Shown: positions 16,235-26,294, numbered from the stretch's first letter. The stretch is DNA of 64,000 bases from Alistipes excrementigallinarum (GCA_019112825.1 DXIP01000014.1:1-64000), one strand, 5' to 3'. Translations and numbers: made by a program. Notes: generated from the letters alone by a model not told the origin.

Positions 16235-16279
16235 CAAAAAAGATTCCCGAACCCCTCATGAGGGATTCGGGAATCTTTC
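16235..16279. terminator. Bidirectional intrinsic terminator
   Basis: agattcccgaa pairs with ttcgggaatct, with cccct/aggg continuing the stem around a short loop; A-runs precede it and T residues follow, so it works on both strands. It separates the converging thioredoxin and M13 peptidase genes. Confidence 0.85.
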
Positions 16280-16463
16280 GTTTATGACGCTCGGGGCGGG
16301 ATGCAAATGATGACCGGGATGCGGGCCAGAATCCCGGACCGAAGTCTCAGGCCGGAAATGCAGGCCGAAGTGCGGGCTGGAGTACGGACTGGAGTACGGG
16401 TCTAAAAACAGACTGTAATGCAGCCCCGACCGCTCTGCTCCGCCCCGGGTCGCGTTACCCGCG

Positions 16464-18494
16464 CTACCAGATAATCACGCGCTCGGACTCGGGCAGGAAC
16501 ATCGGGCCGTCGGTGATGCCGAAGGCGTCGTAGAAGCTCTGCAGGTTGCGCAGCGTGGCGTTGACGCGCCACTTGCCCAGCGAGTGCACGTCGAGCTTCG
16601 TCAGACGGGCAATCTCCTCGTCGCGGATGTTCTGTCCCCACAGCGTCGCATAGGCCAGGTAGAAGCGCTGGTCGGCCGTGAAGCCGTCGATGGGCGCCGG
16701 AGCCTCCTTGCCCTCGAGCGAGTTGTGGAAGGCCGTCCAGGCCACGCGCAGACCGCCCTGGTCGGCGATGTTCTCACCCAGGCAGAGCGAACCGTTGGCC
16801 ATCAGTGCCGGCTGGCCGTCCTTGGCCGGAAGCACCTCGATGGCGTCGAACTGCTTGACCAGCACGGCGGCCTTCTCGTTGAAGGCGGCCGTATCCTCCT
16901 CGGTCCACCAGTTGTTCATGTTGCCGTCCTTGTCGAACTGACGGCCCTGGTCGTCGAATCCGTGGGTCATCTCGTGGCCGATTACCACGCCGATGGCGCC
17001 GTAGTTGACCGCATCATCCGCATCGGGATTGTAGAACGGCGGCTGAAGAATGGCGGCCGGGAAGCAGATTTCGTTGGTCGTCGGGTTGTAGTAGGCGTTG
17101 ACCGTCTGCGGCGTCATGTGCCACTCGTCGCGGTCGACCGGCTTGCCCAGCTTCGTGATGTTGTCGGCCGTATACCAGGCGCTGGCGTTGACGATGTTCT
17201 CCCAGTAGCTCTTCGAGGGGTCAATCTCGAGCGTCGTGTAGTCCTTCCACTTGTCGGGGTAGCCGATTTTCACGGTGAAGGTCGAGAGCTTCTCCTGAGC
17301 CTTGGCCTTCGTGGCGTCGGACATCCAGTCGAGGGCGGCGATGTGCTCCGAGAGGGCCGTCTGGAGGTTCTTCACCAGTGCGAGCATGCGCTCCTTCTCC
17401 TTGGCCGGGAAGTAGCGGGCCACGTACATCTCGCCCACGGCCTCACCCAGCGTGTTGTTGGGCACCGACATGGCGCGCTTCCAGCGGGGCTTCATCTCCT
17501 GCTGGCCCGACATCACCTTGCCGAAGAAGTCGAACGACGCCTGCTGGAAGTCGTCGCTCAGGTAGGGTGCGGCCGCCGTGACGTACTGCGCGGCCAGGTA
17601 GTAGCGCAGCTCGTCGAGCGTGGCGCTCTTGAGCAGCTCGTTGATGTTGGCGATGGCCGACGGCGTGGTCACGATGACCGTGTCGAAGGCGCCGACGCCC
17701 ATCTTCTCGTAGTAGGCCGGCCAGTCGATGGCGTCGTAGGTCTTCTCGAAGTCGGCCTTCGACATGGGGTTGTACTGTGCGACGATGTTGCGCAGCTCGA
17801 CGTTCGACCACATCTTCTCGGCCAGGCGCGTCTCGAGCGAGACGACGTCGGCTGCGGCCTGCTCGGCCTGCTCGAGGCCCGCCAGCTGGAACAGACGGGC
17901 GAGCATCTCACCGTAGGCCTTCTTGATGCCGGCATTCGACTCGTCGACGTAGTAGTCGCGCGTGCCCATGCCCAGACCGCTCTGCGAGACGTAGAGGGCG
18001 TTGACGTTGCTGTTCATCAGGTCGGCCTCGACGCCCATCGAGAAGAAGGGGTTGCCCACCGAACGGTGCAGGTCGGCAATGGCCCCCGTCAGCTGTGCGC
18101 GGTCCGTGATGGCGAGCAGCTCGCCGAGCTTGCTCTGGATGGGGGCGGCACCCTCGGCGTTGAGCCGTGCCGAGTCAAGCCCCATCTTGTAGAGGTCCGA
18201 GATTTTCTGCTCGACGCTCCCCTTGGCCGCCTCCATCTTCGTCATCTCCTGGAAGAGGTCGTTGATGCGCTTCTGGTTGTTCTCGCCGATTACGTCGAAG
18301 GCACCGTAGCGCGAATATTCGGGTTTGAGCGGGTTCTTGGCCTGCCACCCGCCGGTGGCGTACTGATAGAAGTCGACGTTGGGAGCCACCGTGAGGTCCA
18401 TGTTCGACACGTCGATGGCCGGCGTCTTGGGCGCATTGTTCTGGCAGGCGGAAGCCATACAAGCCATAGCTGCAAGGAAAATGATTTTCTTCAT
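16464..18494 (-). CDS. pepO: M13 family zinc metallopeptidase (PepO/neprilysin type), lipoprotein
   Basis: A 676-residue exported endopeptidase. The N-terminus MKKIIFLAAMACMASAC is a lipoprotein signal with Cys17, so the enzyme is membrane-anchored outside the cytoplasm. The zinc motif HEMTH is at residues 507-511, with the third ligand in ENIADQGG, and VNAYYNP is the conserved substrate-binding segment (NAYY). The usual C-terminal C-x-x-W ends here as RVIIW without the Cys. Members cut small peptides. ATG at 18494 starts the signal peptide. The gene is alone between a terminator and the pgk terminator. Confidence 0.94.
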   Translation of the reverse strand: MKKIIFLAAMACMASACQNNAPKTPAIDVSNMDLTVAPNVDFYQYATGGWQAKNPLKPEYSRYGAFDVIGENNQKRINDLFQEMTKMEAAKGSVEQKISDLYKMGLDSARLNAEGAAPIQSKLGELLAITDRAQLTGAIADLHRSVGNPFFSMGVEADLMNSNVNALYVSQSGLGMGTRDYYVDESNAGIKKAYGEMLARLFQLAGLEQAEQAAADVVSLETRLAEKMWSNVELRNIVAQYNPMSKADFEKTYDAIDWPAYYEKMGVGAFDTVIVTTPSAIANINELLKSATLDELRYYLAAQYVTAAAPYLSDDFQQASFDFFGKVMSGQQEMKPRWKRAMSVPNNTLGEAVGEMYVARYFPAKEKERMLALVKNLQTALSEHIAALDWMSDATKAKAQEKLSTFTVKIGYPDKWKDYTTLEIDPSKSYWENIVNASAWYTADNITKLGKPVDRDEWHMTPQTVNAYYNPTTNEICFPAAILQPPFYNPDADDAVNYGAIGVVIGHEMTHGFDDQGRQFDKDGNMNNWWTEEDTAAFNEKAAVLVKQFDAIEVLPAKDGQPALMANGSLCLGENIADQGGLRVAWTAFHNSLEGKEAPAPIDGFTADQRFYLAYATLWGQNIRDEEIARLTKLDVHSLGKWRVNATLRNLQSFYDAFGITDGPMFLPESERVIIW

Positions 18495-18660
18495 GTGTTG
18501 GTTTTTGTTGTGCGGCATGCGGGCGGTCGCAGCTGCGGGCGGCGGGCGGTGGTGCACCCTGCCTCGGGCAGCAGAGGCGGAGGCATCCCCTTGCGGGGAG
18601 GCGCCGTTCCGGAGGCGGCCCGTGCCGTCGGGTTCCGAAGTTTTGAGGTCGGGGTAAAAT

Positions 18661-18698
18661 CAAACAGGGGGCCGTCTCTTGCGGCCCCCTGCTTGTTT
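18661..18698 (-). terminator. Intrinsic terminator of pgk
   Basis: acagggggccg pairs with cggccccctg around a short loop, with CAAA/TTTG at the base. The stem begins at the pgk stop codon and the minus strand continues into a T-containing stretch. Confidence 0.75.
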
Positions 18699-19959
18699 AG
18701 TCACGGATGGCCGCTACACCCGGCAGGTCACCGAACTCGATGTACTCGAGCAGCGCGCCGCCGCCCGTCGAGATGTAGGAAACCTGGTCGGCCAGACCGA
18801 ACTTGTTGATGCAGGCAACCGAGTCGCCGCCGCCGATGAGCGAGTAGGCGCCCTTCTTGGTAGCCTCGGCGATGGCGAGCGCCACCTCCTTCGAACCCGT
18901 TGCGAACTTGTCGATTTCGAAGACACCCACGGGGCCGTTCCACAGAATGGTCTTGCAGCCGAGGATGTGCTCGCGGAAAATCTTCTTGCCCTCGTCGGCG
19001 ATGTCGACGCCTTCCCATCCGTCGGGGATGTTGTTGGCGGGGGCCGTCGAGGTGTTGGCGTCGGCCGAGAAGGCGTCGGCAATCAGGGCGTCGGGCGACA
19101 TGACGAGCTTGACACCCTTCTGCTTGGCCAGCTCGAGAATCTCGAGGGCCACGGGGAACATGTCGGGCTCGCAAATCGAGTTGCCGACCTTGCCGCCCTG
19201 GGCTGCGGCGAAGGTGTAGGTCATACCGCCGCCGATGACAATCGAATCAACCTTCTCGATGAGCGACTTGATGACGCCAATCTTGGTCGAAACCTTCGAA
19301 CCTCCGATGATGGCGCAGAAGGGGTGTGCCGGGTGCTCCATGAGCGACGAGATGGCCTTGACCTCCTTCTCCATCAGGTAGCCGAACATCTTGTCATTGG
19401 GGAAGTACTTGGCAATCAGATAGGTCGAAGCGTGCTTGCGGTGAGCCGTACCGAAGGCGTCGTTGATGTAGCAGTCGGCATACGAGGCCAGCTTCTTGAC
19501 GAACTCCTTCTGGGGACCCTCCTTGAGGGCCTTCTTGGCGGCATCCTTCTCCTCCTTGGTGGCATCCTCGGCCAGGCCGCGGGGCTTGCCCTCCTCCTCG
19601 GCGTAGAAGCGGAGGTTCTCGAGCAGTACGACCTCGCCCGGCTTAATCTCCTTGCACATCCGGGCAGCCTTCTCACCCATGCAGTCACCGGCGAACTGGA
19701 CCTTCACGCCCAGGTTCTTCTCGATGGCGGGGATAATCTGCTCGAGCGAATATTTGGGGTCGGGATTCTTCTTGGGACGGCCCATGTGCGACATCAGAAT
19801 CACGGCGCCGCCTTCGGCGAGCACCTTCTTGATGGTGGGGATGGCGGCACGGATGCGGGTATCGTCCGTCACCTCGCCCTTCTCGTTGAGGGGCACGTTG
19901 AAATCCACGCGGATAATCGCGCGTTTGCCTTTGAAATCGTAGTTGTCAATCGAAATCAT
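18697..19959 (-). CDS. pgk: Phosphoglycerate kinase
   Basis: A 420-residue glycolytic enzyme that makes ATP from ADP and 1,3-bisphosphoglycerate. RVDFNVPL near the N-terminus, ILMSHMGRPK, the hinge GGSKVSTKIGVIKSL and the C-terminal nucleotide loop GGGDSVACINKFG are all present. An insertion of about 20 residues (EEEGKPRGLAEDATKEEKDAAKKALKEG) is typical of Bacteroidota enzymes. TAAATTTG on the minus strand (20018-20025) is a likely promoter element. It is not clustered with other glycolysis genes here. Confidence 0.97.
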   Translation of the reverse strand: MISIDNYDFKGKRAIIRVDFNVPLNEKGEVTDDTRIRAAIPTIKKVLAEGGAVILMSHMGRPKKNPDPKYSLEQIIPAIEKNLGVKVQFAGDCMGEKAARMCKEIKPGEVVLLENLRFYAEEEGKPRGLAEDATKEEKDAAKKALKEGPQKEFVKKLASYADCYINDAFGTAHRKHASTYLIAKYFPNDKMFGYLMEKEVKAISSLMEHPAHPFCAIIGGSKVSTKIGVIKSLIEKVDSIVIGGGMTYTFAAAQGGKVGNSICEPDMFPVALEILELAKQKGVKLVMSPDALIADAFSADANTSTAPANNIPDGWEGVDIADEGKKIFREHILGCKTILWNGPVGVFEIDKFATGSKEVALAIAEATKKGAYSLIGGGDSVACINKFGLADQVSYISTGGGALLEYIEFGDLPGVAAIRD

Positions 19960-20017
19960 AGCTGTTGATTTTTAAGTATTTTAGTTGAAACCTATTGCTT
20001 TGCGGATTTTTCCGTGA

Positions 20018-20025
20018 CAAATTTA
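20018..20025 (-). promoter_or_regulatory. Promoter -7 element of pgk
   Basis: TAAATTTG on the minus strand, about 60 bases upstream of the start codon. No correctly spaced TTTG is seen. Confidence 0.5.
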
Positions 20026-20041
20026 CGGAAATATTTCGGAT

Positions 20042-20530
20042 TCCGTTAGTCCGATAACAGAAAAATATGTTGCGAGGAGGCGGAAACGGGGCGCGGAAGG
20101 GGCACGGGCAAGGCGTGGGAGGGAAGAGGCGCGAGAGGGAAGAGGCGCAGAGGGAAGAGGCGCGGGCGAGGCGAAGGACAGAACACGGAACGGCGCCGTT
20201 CCCGGAAGGGCGCACTTCGGAAGGGCGCACAATAATATAATAATATAATGGGCCGGAGCGGGAGGGCGCGCGGAAAAAGGGAAGAGGGGACGGCGGAGAA
20301 GACAAGAGCGGACGGCGGAGAAGACAGGAGGAGCGGTCGGCGAAGAAGACAGGAGGAGCGGACGGCGGGGAAGACAGGAGGAGCGGACGGCGGGGAAGGC
20401 CGGACGAAACGGCAAAAAAACGACAGAAAACGACAAAAAACGGCAGGATGCGGCCCGACAACCCGTAGGGCTTGCAACGTCTGGTTTACAGCGCATTACG
20501 CCCGAAAAACCGGCGTTTCCGCCCCGGCGG
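20042..20530. repeat. Gap with two minisatellites
   Basis: At 20123-20170 a unit of 16-17 bases (gaagaggcgcgagagg) occurs about three times. At 20289-20405 a 25-base unit starting gacggcggggaagacaggag occurs five times, one copy three bases short. Between them lies a short AT-rich word, ataatataataatataat. No gene is seen. Confidence 0.7.
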
Positions 20531-20531
20531 A

Positions 20532-20616
20532 TAACAGATTGTAACCGCAAAAATGAAAATATTTCACCGAAAATACCTCTTTTCCAGAAAAATACCTATC
20601 TTTGCTAACAGATTGT
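20532..20616 (+). promoter_or_regulatory. kbl promoter flanked by an 11-bp direct repeat
   Basis: TATCTTTG (20597-20604) is the promoter element, 52 bases before the kbl start. The word taacagattgt occurs at 20532-20542 and 20606-20616, once well upstream and once just after the promoter element, where a repressor could act. That the repeats bind a regulator, perhaps the downstream Lrp-type protein, is inference. Confidence 0.5.
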
Positions 20617-20656
20617 CACCCCAAACAAGCCAAAAACCTTAAAACCATAACGAATC

Positions 20657-21844
<1,188 letters not shown>

Positions 21845-21890
21845 GCTCCGCCGCCCCAATCCGTTCAACCTTAACCAACACGACACAGCC

Positions 21891-22364
21891 ATGCCGAAAA
21901 TCACACTGGACGCCATCGACCGGAAAATTCTGAAGTTCCTGATTAAGAACGCCCGCATGCCGTTCCTCGAGATTGCCCGCGAATGCGGCATTTCGGGGGC
22001 CGCCATCCATCAGCGCATCCGCAAGCTGGACGAATCGGGGGTCATTCTGGGCAGCCGCCTCATCGTCGACCCCAAGATGCTGGGATTCGACGTGTGTGCC
22101 CACATCGGCATCATCATCAAGGACCCGCAGCAGCTCATGCAGACGATGGAGAAGCTGCGCGACGTGCCCGAGATTGTGGAGTGTCACTTCATCACGGGCA
22201 GCTACAACATCCTGGCAAAGCTCTACTGTCTGGACAACGAGCATCTGATGCGCACGATTTTCGACGGGATTCTCCGCATTCCGGGCGTCTCCACCACCGA
22301 GACCTTCATCTCGCTCCAGGAGGCGTTCCAGCGTCAGGTGAACGTCGACTTCATCGAGGAGTAG
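21891..22364 (+). CDS. Lrp/AsnC family transcriptional regulator
   Basis: A 157-residue regulator. The N-terminal winged helix-turn-helix (LDAIDRKILKFLIKNARMPFLEIARECGISGAAIHQRIRKLDESGVI) binds DNA, and the C-terminal RAM domain (FITGSYNILAKLYCLDNEHL) binds amino acids and drives oligomer formation. Its position 46 bases after kbl suggests control of amino-acid catabolism, possibly of this operon, with glycine or threonine as signal; that is inference. A terminator lies about 260 bases downstream. Confidence 0.93.
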   Translation: MPKITLDAIDRKILKFLIKNARMPFLEIARECGISGAAIHQRIRKLDESGVILGSRLIVDPKMLGFDVCAHIGIIIKDPQQLMQTMEKLRDVPEIVECHFITGSYNILAKLYCLDNEHLMRTIFDGILRIPGVSTTETFISLQEAFQRQVNVDFIEE

Positions 22365-22626
22365 CACCCGGGGAGGGGCGATTGAGGGGCCGAAGAGACG
22401 AGGAACTTAGGAACCGAGGGGCCGGGAGCGTGCCGAGGAGCCGGAGGGCCGGAGGAGCTGAAGGGTCAGAGGCTGAGAAGCTGGAGGACCAAGGAGCCGA
22501 AGGCCAGCAACACCCGGACACGAGTCGCGGGCCCACGGACTGCAACACCCGGACACGAGTCGCGGGCCCACAGGCTGCAACACCCGGCCGCACGCTGCGG
22601 ACCGCATCGACCCCCATTGACAGAGA
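22365..22626. repeat. Gap with a 35-bp tandem repeat
   Basis: Units begin at 22507, 22542 and 22577 with gcaacacccgg; the first two are nearly identical over 35 bases and the third is partial. Upstream is a G/A-rich run of gaggggccg-like words. No gene is seen. Confidence 0.75.
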
Positions 22627-22664
22627 GGGGCGGAAGCACAAATGCTTCCGCCCCTGCTGTTTTC
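22627..22664. terminator. Intrinsic terminator between converging genes
   Basis: ggggcggaagc pairs with gcttccgcccc around acaaat, followed on the plus strand by tgctgtttt. It can end the kbl-lrp transcript and perhaps also the one coming from rsmG on the minus strand. Confidence 0.8.
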
Positions 22665-22681
22665 ATCCGGCAGGACTTCCC

Positions 22682-23267
22682 TCACCGGCACGATTTGCCG
22701 CGCCCCGCCCTTCGGTCTACCGCTGCATGTTCCGCCAGACGATGCATCACCGCCAGATTAAATCCGGCAAAGAGCGCTCCGCCGATGCTCCAGCAGAACA
22801 CCTCCCCAACGGACAAGCCGCTGCGCGCAACCGCCACGCCCCAAATCAGGGCGCCCGCCGGCAAAGCCACGACTGCCGAGACCATTCCGGGAAACATGCA
22901 CCCTACGACGAGCGCTTGAAGTCCGTGAAGAAGCAGATGCAGCAGAAAAGCCGCAAACAGAGCCAGCCAGGGGCGCAAATCACACGAAAGGGCCGCATAA
23001 AGGGTCGCAGCAACCACCAAAAAGGCTCTCTTCGAGCGCAATGGCCGCAAACCAGCCTCGGGAAATCCGCCCCAATCGGGCAAAGAGCGCCCCCAGACGG
23101 GGATGACGGGCCGTCAACATCCTGCGGTTCCGGAGCGCCCATTCGGGAAGTCCGCCGCCACGGCCCAAAAGACCGAAACACTCCTCGGCCTCGTGCAGCA
23201 GAAAGCAGCAGGGAAAGAGCCAGAGCAGCCACCCTGCCGGCAAGAGCATCGAAGGGGCCGCAGACAT
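22682..23267 (-). pseudogene. HXXEE-type membrane protein gene broken by a frameshift
   Basis: The upstream frame starts MSAAPSMLLPAGWLLW at 23267 and carries LLHEAEE, the H-x-x-E-E motif of the HXXEE family, up to FAAIALEE. The family similarity then continues in another frame: AFLVVAAT, LLHLLLHGLQALVVGCMFPGMVSAV, and two more hydrophobic helices to 22682. The switch lies at a run of five A on the plus strand (about 23019-23023). Joined, the product would be about 190 residues with several membrane helices, normal for the family. The ATG shares one base with the rsmG stop (TGATG), so the intact gene was translationally coupled. It could be a true decayed gene, a phase-variable one, or a sequencing error. 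Confidence 0.75.
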
Positions 23268-23890
23268 CACACCTTGGGGGTATAGACCACGCGCTTGGTG
23301 GCGAAGAACTCCTCGTCGAAGAAGTCGGAGATGTTGAAAAGCTGCCACTTGAGGTGCGTGGCGGCCAGCTCCTCGGCCAGGTCGCCCCCCTTCAGGTAGA
23401 GGATTCCGTTGGGCAGCGTGCCGTGCTGTCCCCGCTCGATGCGGTTCCAAATCCACCCCACGAAGGTCGCCATCTCGGTCACGGCGCGCGAAACGACGTA
23501 GTCGAAGCGCTCGGTGAGCTGCTCGACCCGCACGCAGCGCGCCTCGAGGTTGGTCAGTCCGAGCGACGAGCGGACCCCCTCGACCACCGTGATTTTCTTG
23601 CGGATGGAGTCGGCCGCCACGAAGTGCGCCTCGGGGAAGAGGACCGCCAGCGGCACCGACGGGAAGCCGCCGCCGCACCCCACGTCGAGGATGCGCGCCC
23701 CGGCATCGAAGCGGCAGACCCGCGCGATGGCCAGCGAGTGGAGCACGTGGCGCAGGTAGAGCTGGTCGAAGTCCTTGCGCGAGACGACGTTGATTTTGGC
23801 GTTCCAGTCGGCGTAGAGGTCGTACATGGCGGCAAAGCGGTCGCACTGCTCGGGGCTCAGGTCGGGAAAGTATTTCAGTATCAGTTCCAT
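23267..23890 (-). CDS. rsmG: 16S rRNA (guanine-N7) methyltransferase RsmG
   Basis: A 207-residue SAM-dependent enzyme that methylates G527 of 16S rRNA; its loss gives low-level streptomycin resistance in other bacteria. The SAM site ILDVGCGGGFPSVPLAVLFPEAHF and the following DSIRKKITVVEGV and RAVTEMATFVGW segments fit the family. Length is normal. Its stop codon overlaps the start of the broken HXXEE gene. It is not next to mnmG or parA as in many genomes. Confidence 0.95.
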   Translation of the reverse strand: MELILKYFPDLSPEQCDRFAAMYDLYADWNAKINVVSRKDFDQLYLRHVLHSLAIARVCRFDAGARILDVGCGGGFPSVPLAVLFPEAHFVAADSIRKKITVVEGVRSSLGLTNLEARCVRVEQLTERFDYVVSRAVTEMATFVGWIWNRIERGQHGTLPNGILYLKGGDLAEELAATHLKWQLFNISDFFDEEFFATKRVVYTPKV

Positions 23891-24191
23891 GGCCGGGATA
23901 TGTTTCGGTGTGTGGTTCGGTTGCGTGGTGTCCGGGCTCTATGTTCGCATTTTTCCGGGGTCTTCCGGGGATTTTCCAGAATTTTCCAGAGATTCGGGGG
24001 TTATCCGGTTTTTCGGGGATTCGGGCGCTGTTTCGCGGCGGGTTCCGTGGCAGTCGGCGGCCGAAGCAGGCTTTCCGGTTTTTTCGGGCTCTGTCTCGTT
24101 GCAGGTTGTCGCGGCAGTCGGCGGCCGAAGCTGGTTTTCCAACTGCCCGCGTCCCCGGATTATTTGCTCCCCCGAACGGCTCGCGCCCCGC
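23891..24191. repeat. Gap with a repeated ggcagtcggcggccgaagc element
   Basis: The 19-base word occurs at 24049-24067 and 24113-24131, 64 bases apart, and tttccggttttttcggg-like words recur around it. No gene is seen. Confidence 0.65.
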
Positions 24192-24749
24192 CTACTCGCC
24201 CCGGGCGATAAGACGGCACATCTGCTCGCGGGCGCGGTGAATCTGCGTCTTGACCGTCCCGAGCGGGAGCCCCAGCTTGGTGGCTATCTCCTCGTAGGAG
24301 TACTCGTCGAAGAAGCGCATCCGTATCAGCTCGCGGTAGCGCGGCGTGAGCTGCTCAAGGTAGTGTTCGAGCTGCGTCCGCTGCTGCAGGTTGATGAAGC
24401 GCTCCTCGGGGGTCGGCGTCGGCGACGGCGGCGAGGCGAAGCGCTCGTCGATGGGGAGCTCCTCCTGACGCTTGCGCACGTAGTCGATGAAGGTGTTGCG
24501 GGCGATGGTGTAGAGCCACTGCCCGAAGGTGTAATCGGGACGGTAGCGGTGGAGGTTGATGTAGACCTTGATGAAGGTCTCCTGCAGCAGGTCGTCGGCG
24601 CCATCGGTGCCTCCGAGCCGCTGCACGAAGAGGCGGTGGATGGCCTCGCGGTAGCGGTCGAAGAGGTATTCGAAGGCGACGTCGTCCCCTCCGAGCGCCA
24701 GCCGCACCAGTTCGCGGTCCTCGGCAACGATATAGTCGGCTATCTCCAT
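24192..24749 (-). CDS. ECF-type RNA polymerase sigma factor
   Basis: A 185-residue sigma-70-family factor of the extracytoplasmic-function type. Region 2 contains AFEYLFDRYREAIHRLFVQRLGG, DDLLQETFIKVYINLHRY and FGQWLYTIARNTFIDYVRKRQ; region 4 is YRELIRMRFFDEYSYEEIATKLGLPLGTVKTQIHRAREQM. The linker SPPSPTPTPEE is Pro-rich. No anti-sigma gene follows. Its ATG overlaps the last ten bases of the glycosyltransferase gene (ATGGAGATAG), so its production is tied to that gene. Confidence 0.94.
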   Translation of the reverse strand: MEIADYIVAEDRELVRLALGGDDVAFEYLFDRYREAIHRLFVQRLGGTDGADDLLQETFIKVYINLHRYRPDYTFGQWLYTIARNTFIDYVRKRQEELPIDERFASPPSPTPTPEERFINLQQRTQLEHYLEQLTPRYRELIRMRFFDEYSYEEIATKLGLPLGTVKTQIHRAREQMCRLIARGE

Positions 24750-25894
24750 ACGCGTTCGTCCTTGCGGCGGAGCATGAGGCTCAGCACCGCGGCATAGAAG
24801 GGGCTCAGCAGGTCATAGAGGAAGTAGGTGCGCACCAGCCCCTCCTCGCCCAGACGCCGGGCGATGCGCCGCACCTCGAGCGCCACGACCACGTAGCGAG
24901 CGAGGAGCAGGAAGACCACCGCCAGCTTGTATTCGAGCGGCATGAGCACCAGCGCCGCAACGGCCGCCACCCAGAAGAGCAGCCGCGAGAGGAGCTCGAA
25001 GCGGATGAAGCGCTTGACCGCACCCGGGTAGAAGCGGAACGACGAGCCGTAGTAGCGCAGCTGGCTCATCCACCACCCCATGCCGCCCCACGCCTTCTGG
25101 CTGAGGGTGGCGCGCGGCGAGAGGACGACGCTCACGTTGTCGCGCGTCATCACCTGCTGCATGAAGAGGTCGTCCTCGCCGATGTTCATGTTGAGGTGGT
25201 TGAAGCCGTTGGCGTCGAAGTAGATTTTCTTGGTGAAGCCGAAGTTGTGGAAGATGCCCTTGTAGGGGCGGCGGGCGATGGCCCGCGCCAGCCAGTCGGC
25301 GGCGTGCATCATCCGCCAGCAGCGCATGAAGTAGTTGGCCAGACCCCGTCCGCGCTCCATGCCGCAGTAGCCGATGACGATGTCGCCCGTGAGGAAGCCC
25401 TTGGCCATGAGCGAGAGCCAGCGGTCGCTGCGCGGCATGGCGTCGGTCGAGGTGAGGACCAGATGCTCGTAGTGGGCCGACTTGATGCCGACGTTGAGCG
25501 CCATCTTGCGCGAAATCGGGAAGCGTGGGTCGAGCAGAATCTTGGTGGTCGTGATGCGCGGGAAGGAGCTGCCCAGACGGCGCAGCTCGGCGTAGAAGTC
25601 GTTGTCCTGACCCACGTAGACAATCACCACCTCGAAATCGGGGTAGCTCTGGGCCAGGATGAGCGAGAGACGCTCCTCGACGAAGGCGTAATCCTCCGAA
25701 AACATGGGAATTACCACCGAGATGGGAGGCTCGTGGTCGAGCACCCGACGGCGGCGGCTGTTCTTGTAGCCGGGGATGCGGCCGTAGGCGACGAGGTAGT
25801 AGTAGAGCTGGATGCCGAGCATGAGCAGCAGCACCGCAGCGAGGGCCACGCCCGTCCAGCCGCAATAGGAGAGAACCGTATCGATGAATTGCAT
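24740..25894 (-). CDS. Family 2 glycosyltransferase, membrane-bound
   Basis: A 384-residue protein. An N-terminal membrane helix (GWTGVALAAVLLLMLGIQLYYYLVAYG) leads to a GT2 domain: PPISVVIPMFSEDYAFVEERLSLILAQSYP, VLTSTDAMPRSDRWL and IGEDDLFMQQVM. Two hydrophobic helices close it (LLFWVAAVAALVLMPL, LAVVFLLLARYVVVALEV). It would add sugars to a lipid or surface glycan on the cytoplasmic side; the sugar is unknown. The ATG at 25894 is required because the promoter TACCTTTG lies just upstream. The ECF sigma gene overlaps its end. Confidence 0.9.
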   Translation of the reverse strand: MQFIDTVLSYCGWTGVALAAVLLLMLGIQLYYYLVAYGRIPGYKNSRRRRVLDHEPPISVVIPMFSEDYAFVEERLSLILAQSYPDFEVVIVYVGQDNDFYAELRRLGSSFPRITTTKILLDPRFPISRKMALNVGIKSAHYEHLVLTSTDAMPRSDRWLSLMAKGFLTGDIVIGYCGMERGRGLANYFMRCWRMMHAADWLARAIARRPYKGIFHNFGFTKKIYFDANGFNHLNMNIGEDDLFMQQVMTRDNVSVVLSPRATLSQKAWGGMGWWMSQLRYYGSSFRFYPGAVKRFIRFELLSRLLFWVAAVAALVLMPLEYKLAVVFLLLARYVVVALEVRRIARRLGEEGLVRTYFLYDLLSPFYAAVLSLMLRRKDERVWR

Positions 25895-25920
25895 ATGTTC
25901 GAACCGTTCGGAAACAGGGG

Positions 25921-25928
25921 CAAAGGTA
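25921..25928 (-). promoter_or_regulatory. Promoter -7 element of the glycosyltransferase-sigma operon
   Basis: TACCTTTG on the minus strand, 27 bases upstream of the ATG; no correctly spaced TTTG. Confidence 0.55.
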
Positions 25929-26027
25929 CGAAACAATTCAGACATTCGGGCGTTCGGGACGGGAATAAATTTCACGGCAGCGCGGGGCGGGGCCCCGGGG
26001 GCGCGAAGGGGGTGCGAAGAGGACGGC

Positions 26028-26104
26028 GAAGAGGCGGCAAAGAGGCGGCAAAGAGGCGGCAAAGAGGCGGCGAAGAGGCGGCAAAGAGGCGGCGAAGAGG
26101 GCGA
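26028..26104. repeat. 11-bp minisatellite, about seven copies
   Basis: Unit aaagaggcggc or gaagaggcggc, head to tail, with a single alternating A/G position and a degenerate last copy. Confidence 0.85.
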
Positions 26105-26110
26105 ACAGGG

Positions 26111-26175
26111 GGGGCCGGAGCAGGGGGCCGGAGCAGGGGGCCGGAGCAGGGAGCCGGAGCAGGGAGCCGGAGCAG
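26111..26175. repeat. 13-bp minisatellite, five copies
   Basis: Unit ggccggagcaggg with the cc pair at 26115, 26128, 26141, 26154 and 26167, an exact 13-base period. Confidence 0.85.
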
Positions 26176-26294
26176 GCCACTTCACGGGAGCCGGAGCGGG
26201 CGGTCGCACCCCGGCGCGGACGGCAACACGGGCGGCAACACGGGCGGCGGGCAACAAATCGCGGCGCAAAATTCATAATTCGCATTATTTTCCC

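Larger units (their letters stand above)
25895..26294. other. Gap between divergent glycosyltransferase and tgt genes
   Basis: No gene seen. The two promoters sit at its ends and two minisatellites fill the middle (separate entries). At 26217-26255 the word cggcaacacggg is repeated. Confidence 0.6.

Noticed and set aside
20231..20250. ataatataataatataat as a possible origin or promoter
   Set aside because: No DnaA boxes, no TAnnTTTG element and no gene in the right place; it is a short AT island among minisatellites.
22507..22593. The 35-bp repeat as a CRISPR repeat
   Set aside because: Copies are directly adjacent with no spacer, and the third is partial.
26020..26180. The short tandem repeats upstream of tgt as a CRISPR array
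   Set aside because: Units of 11 and 13 bases are head to tail without spacers, and no cas genes are present.
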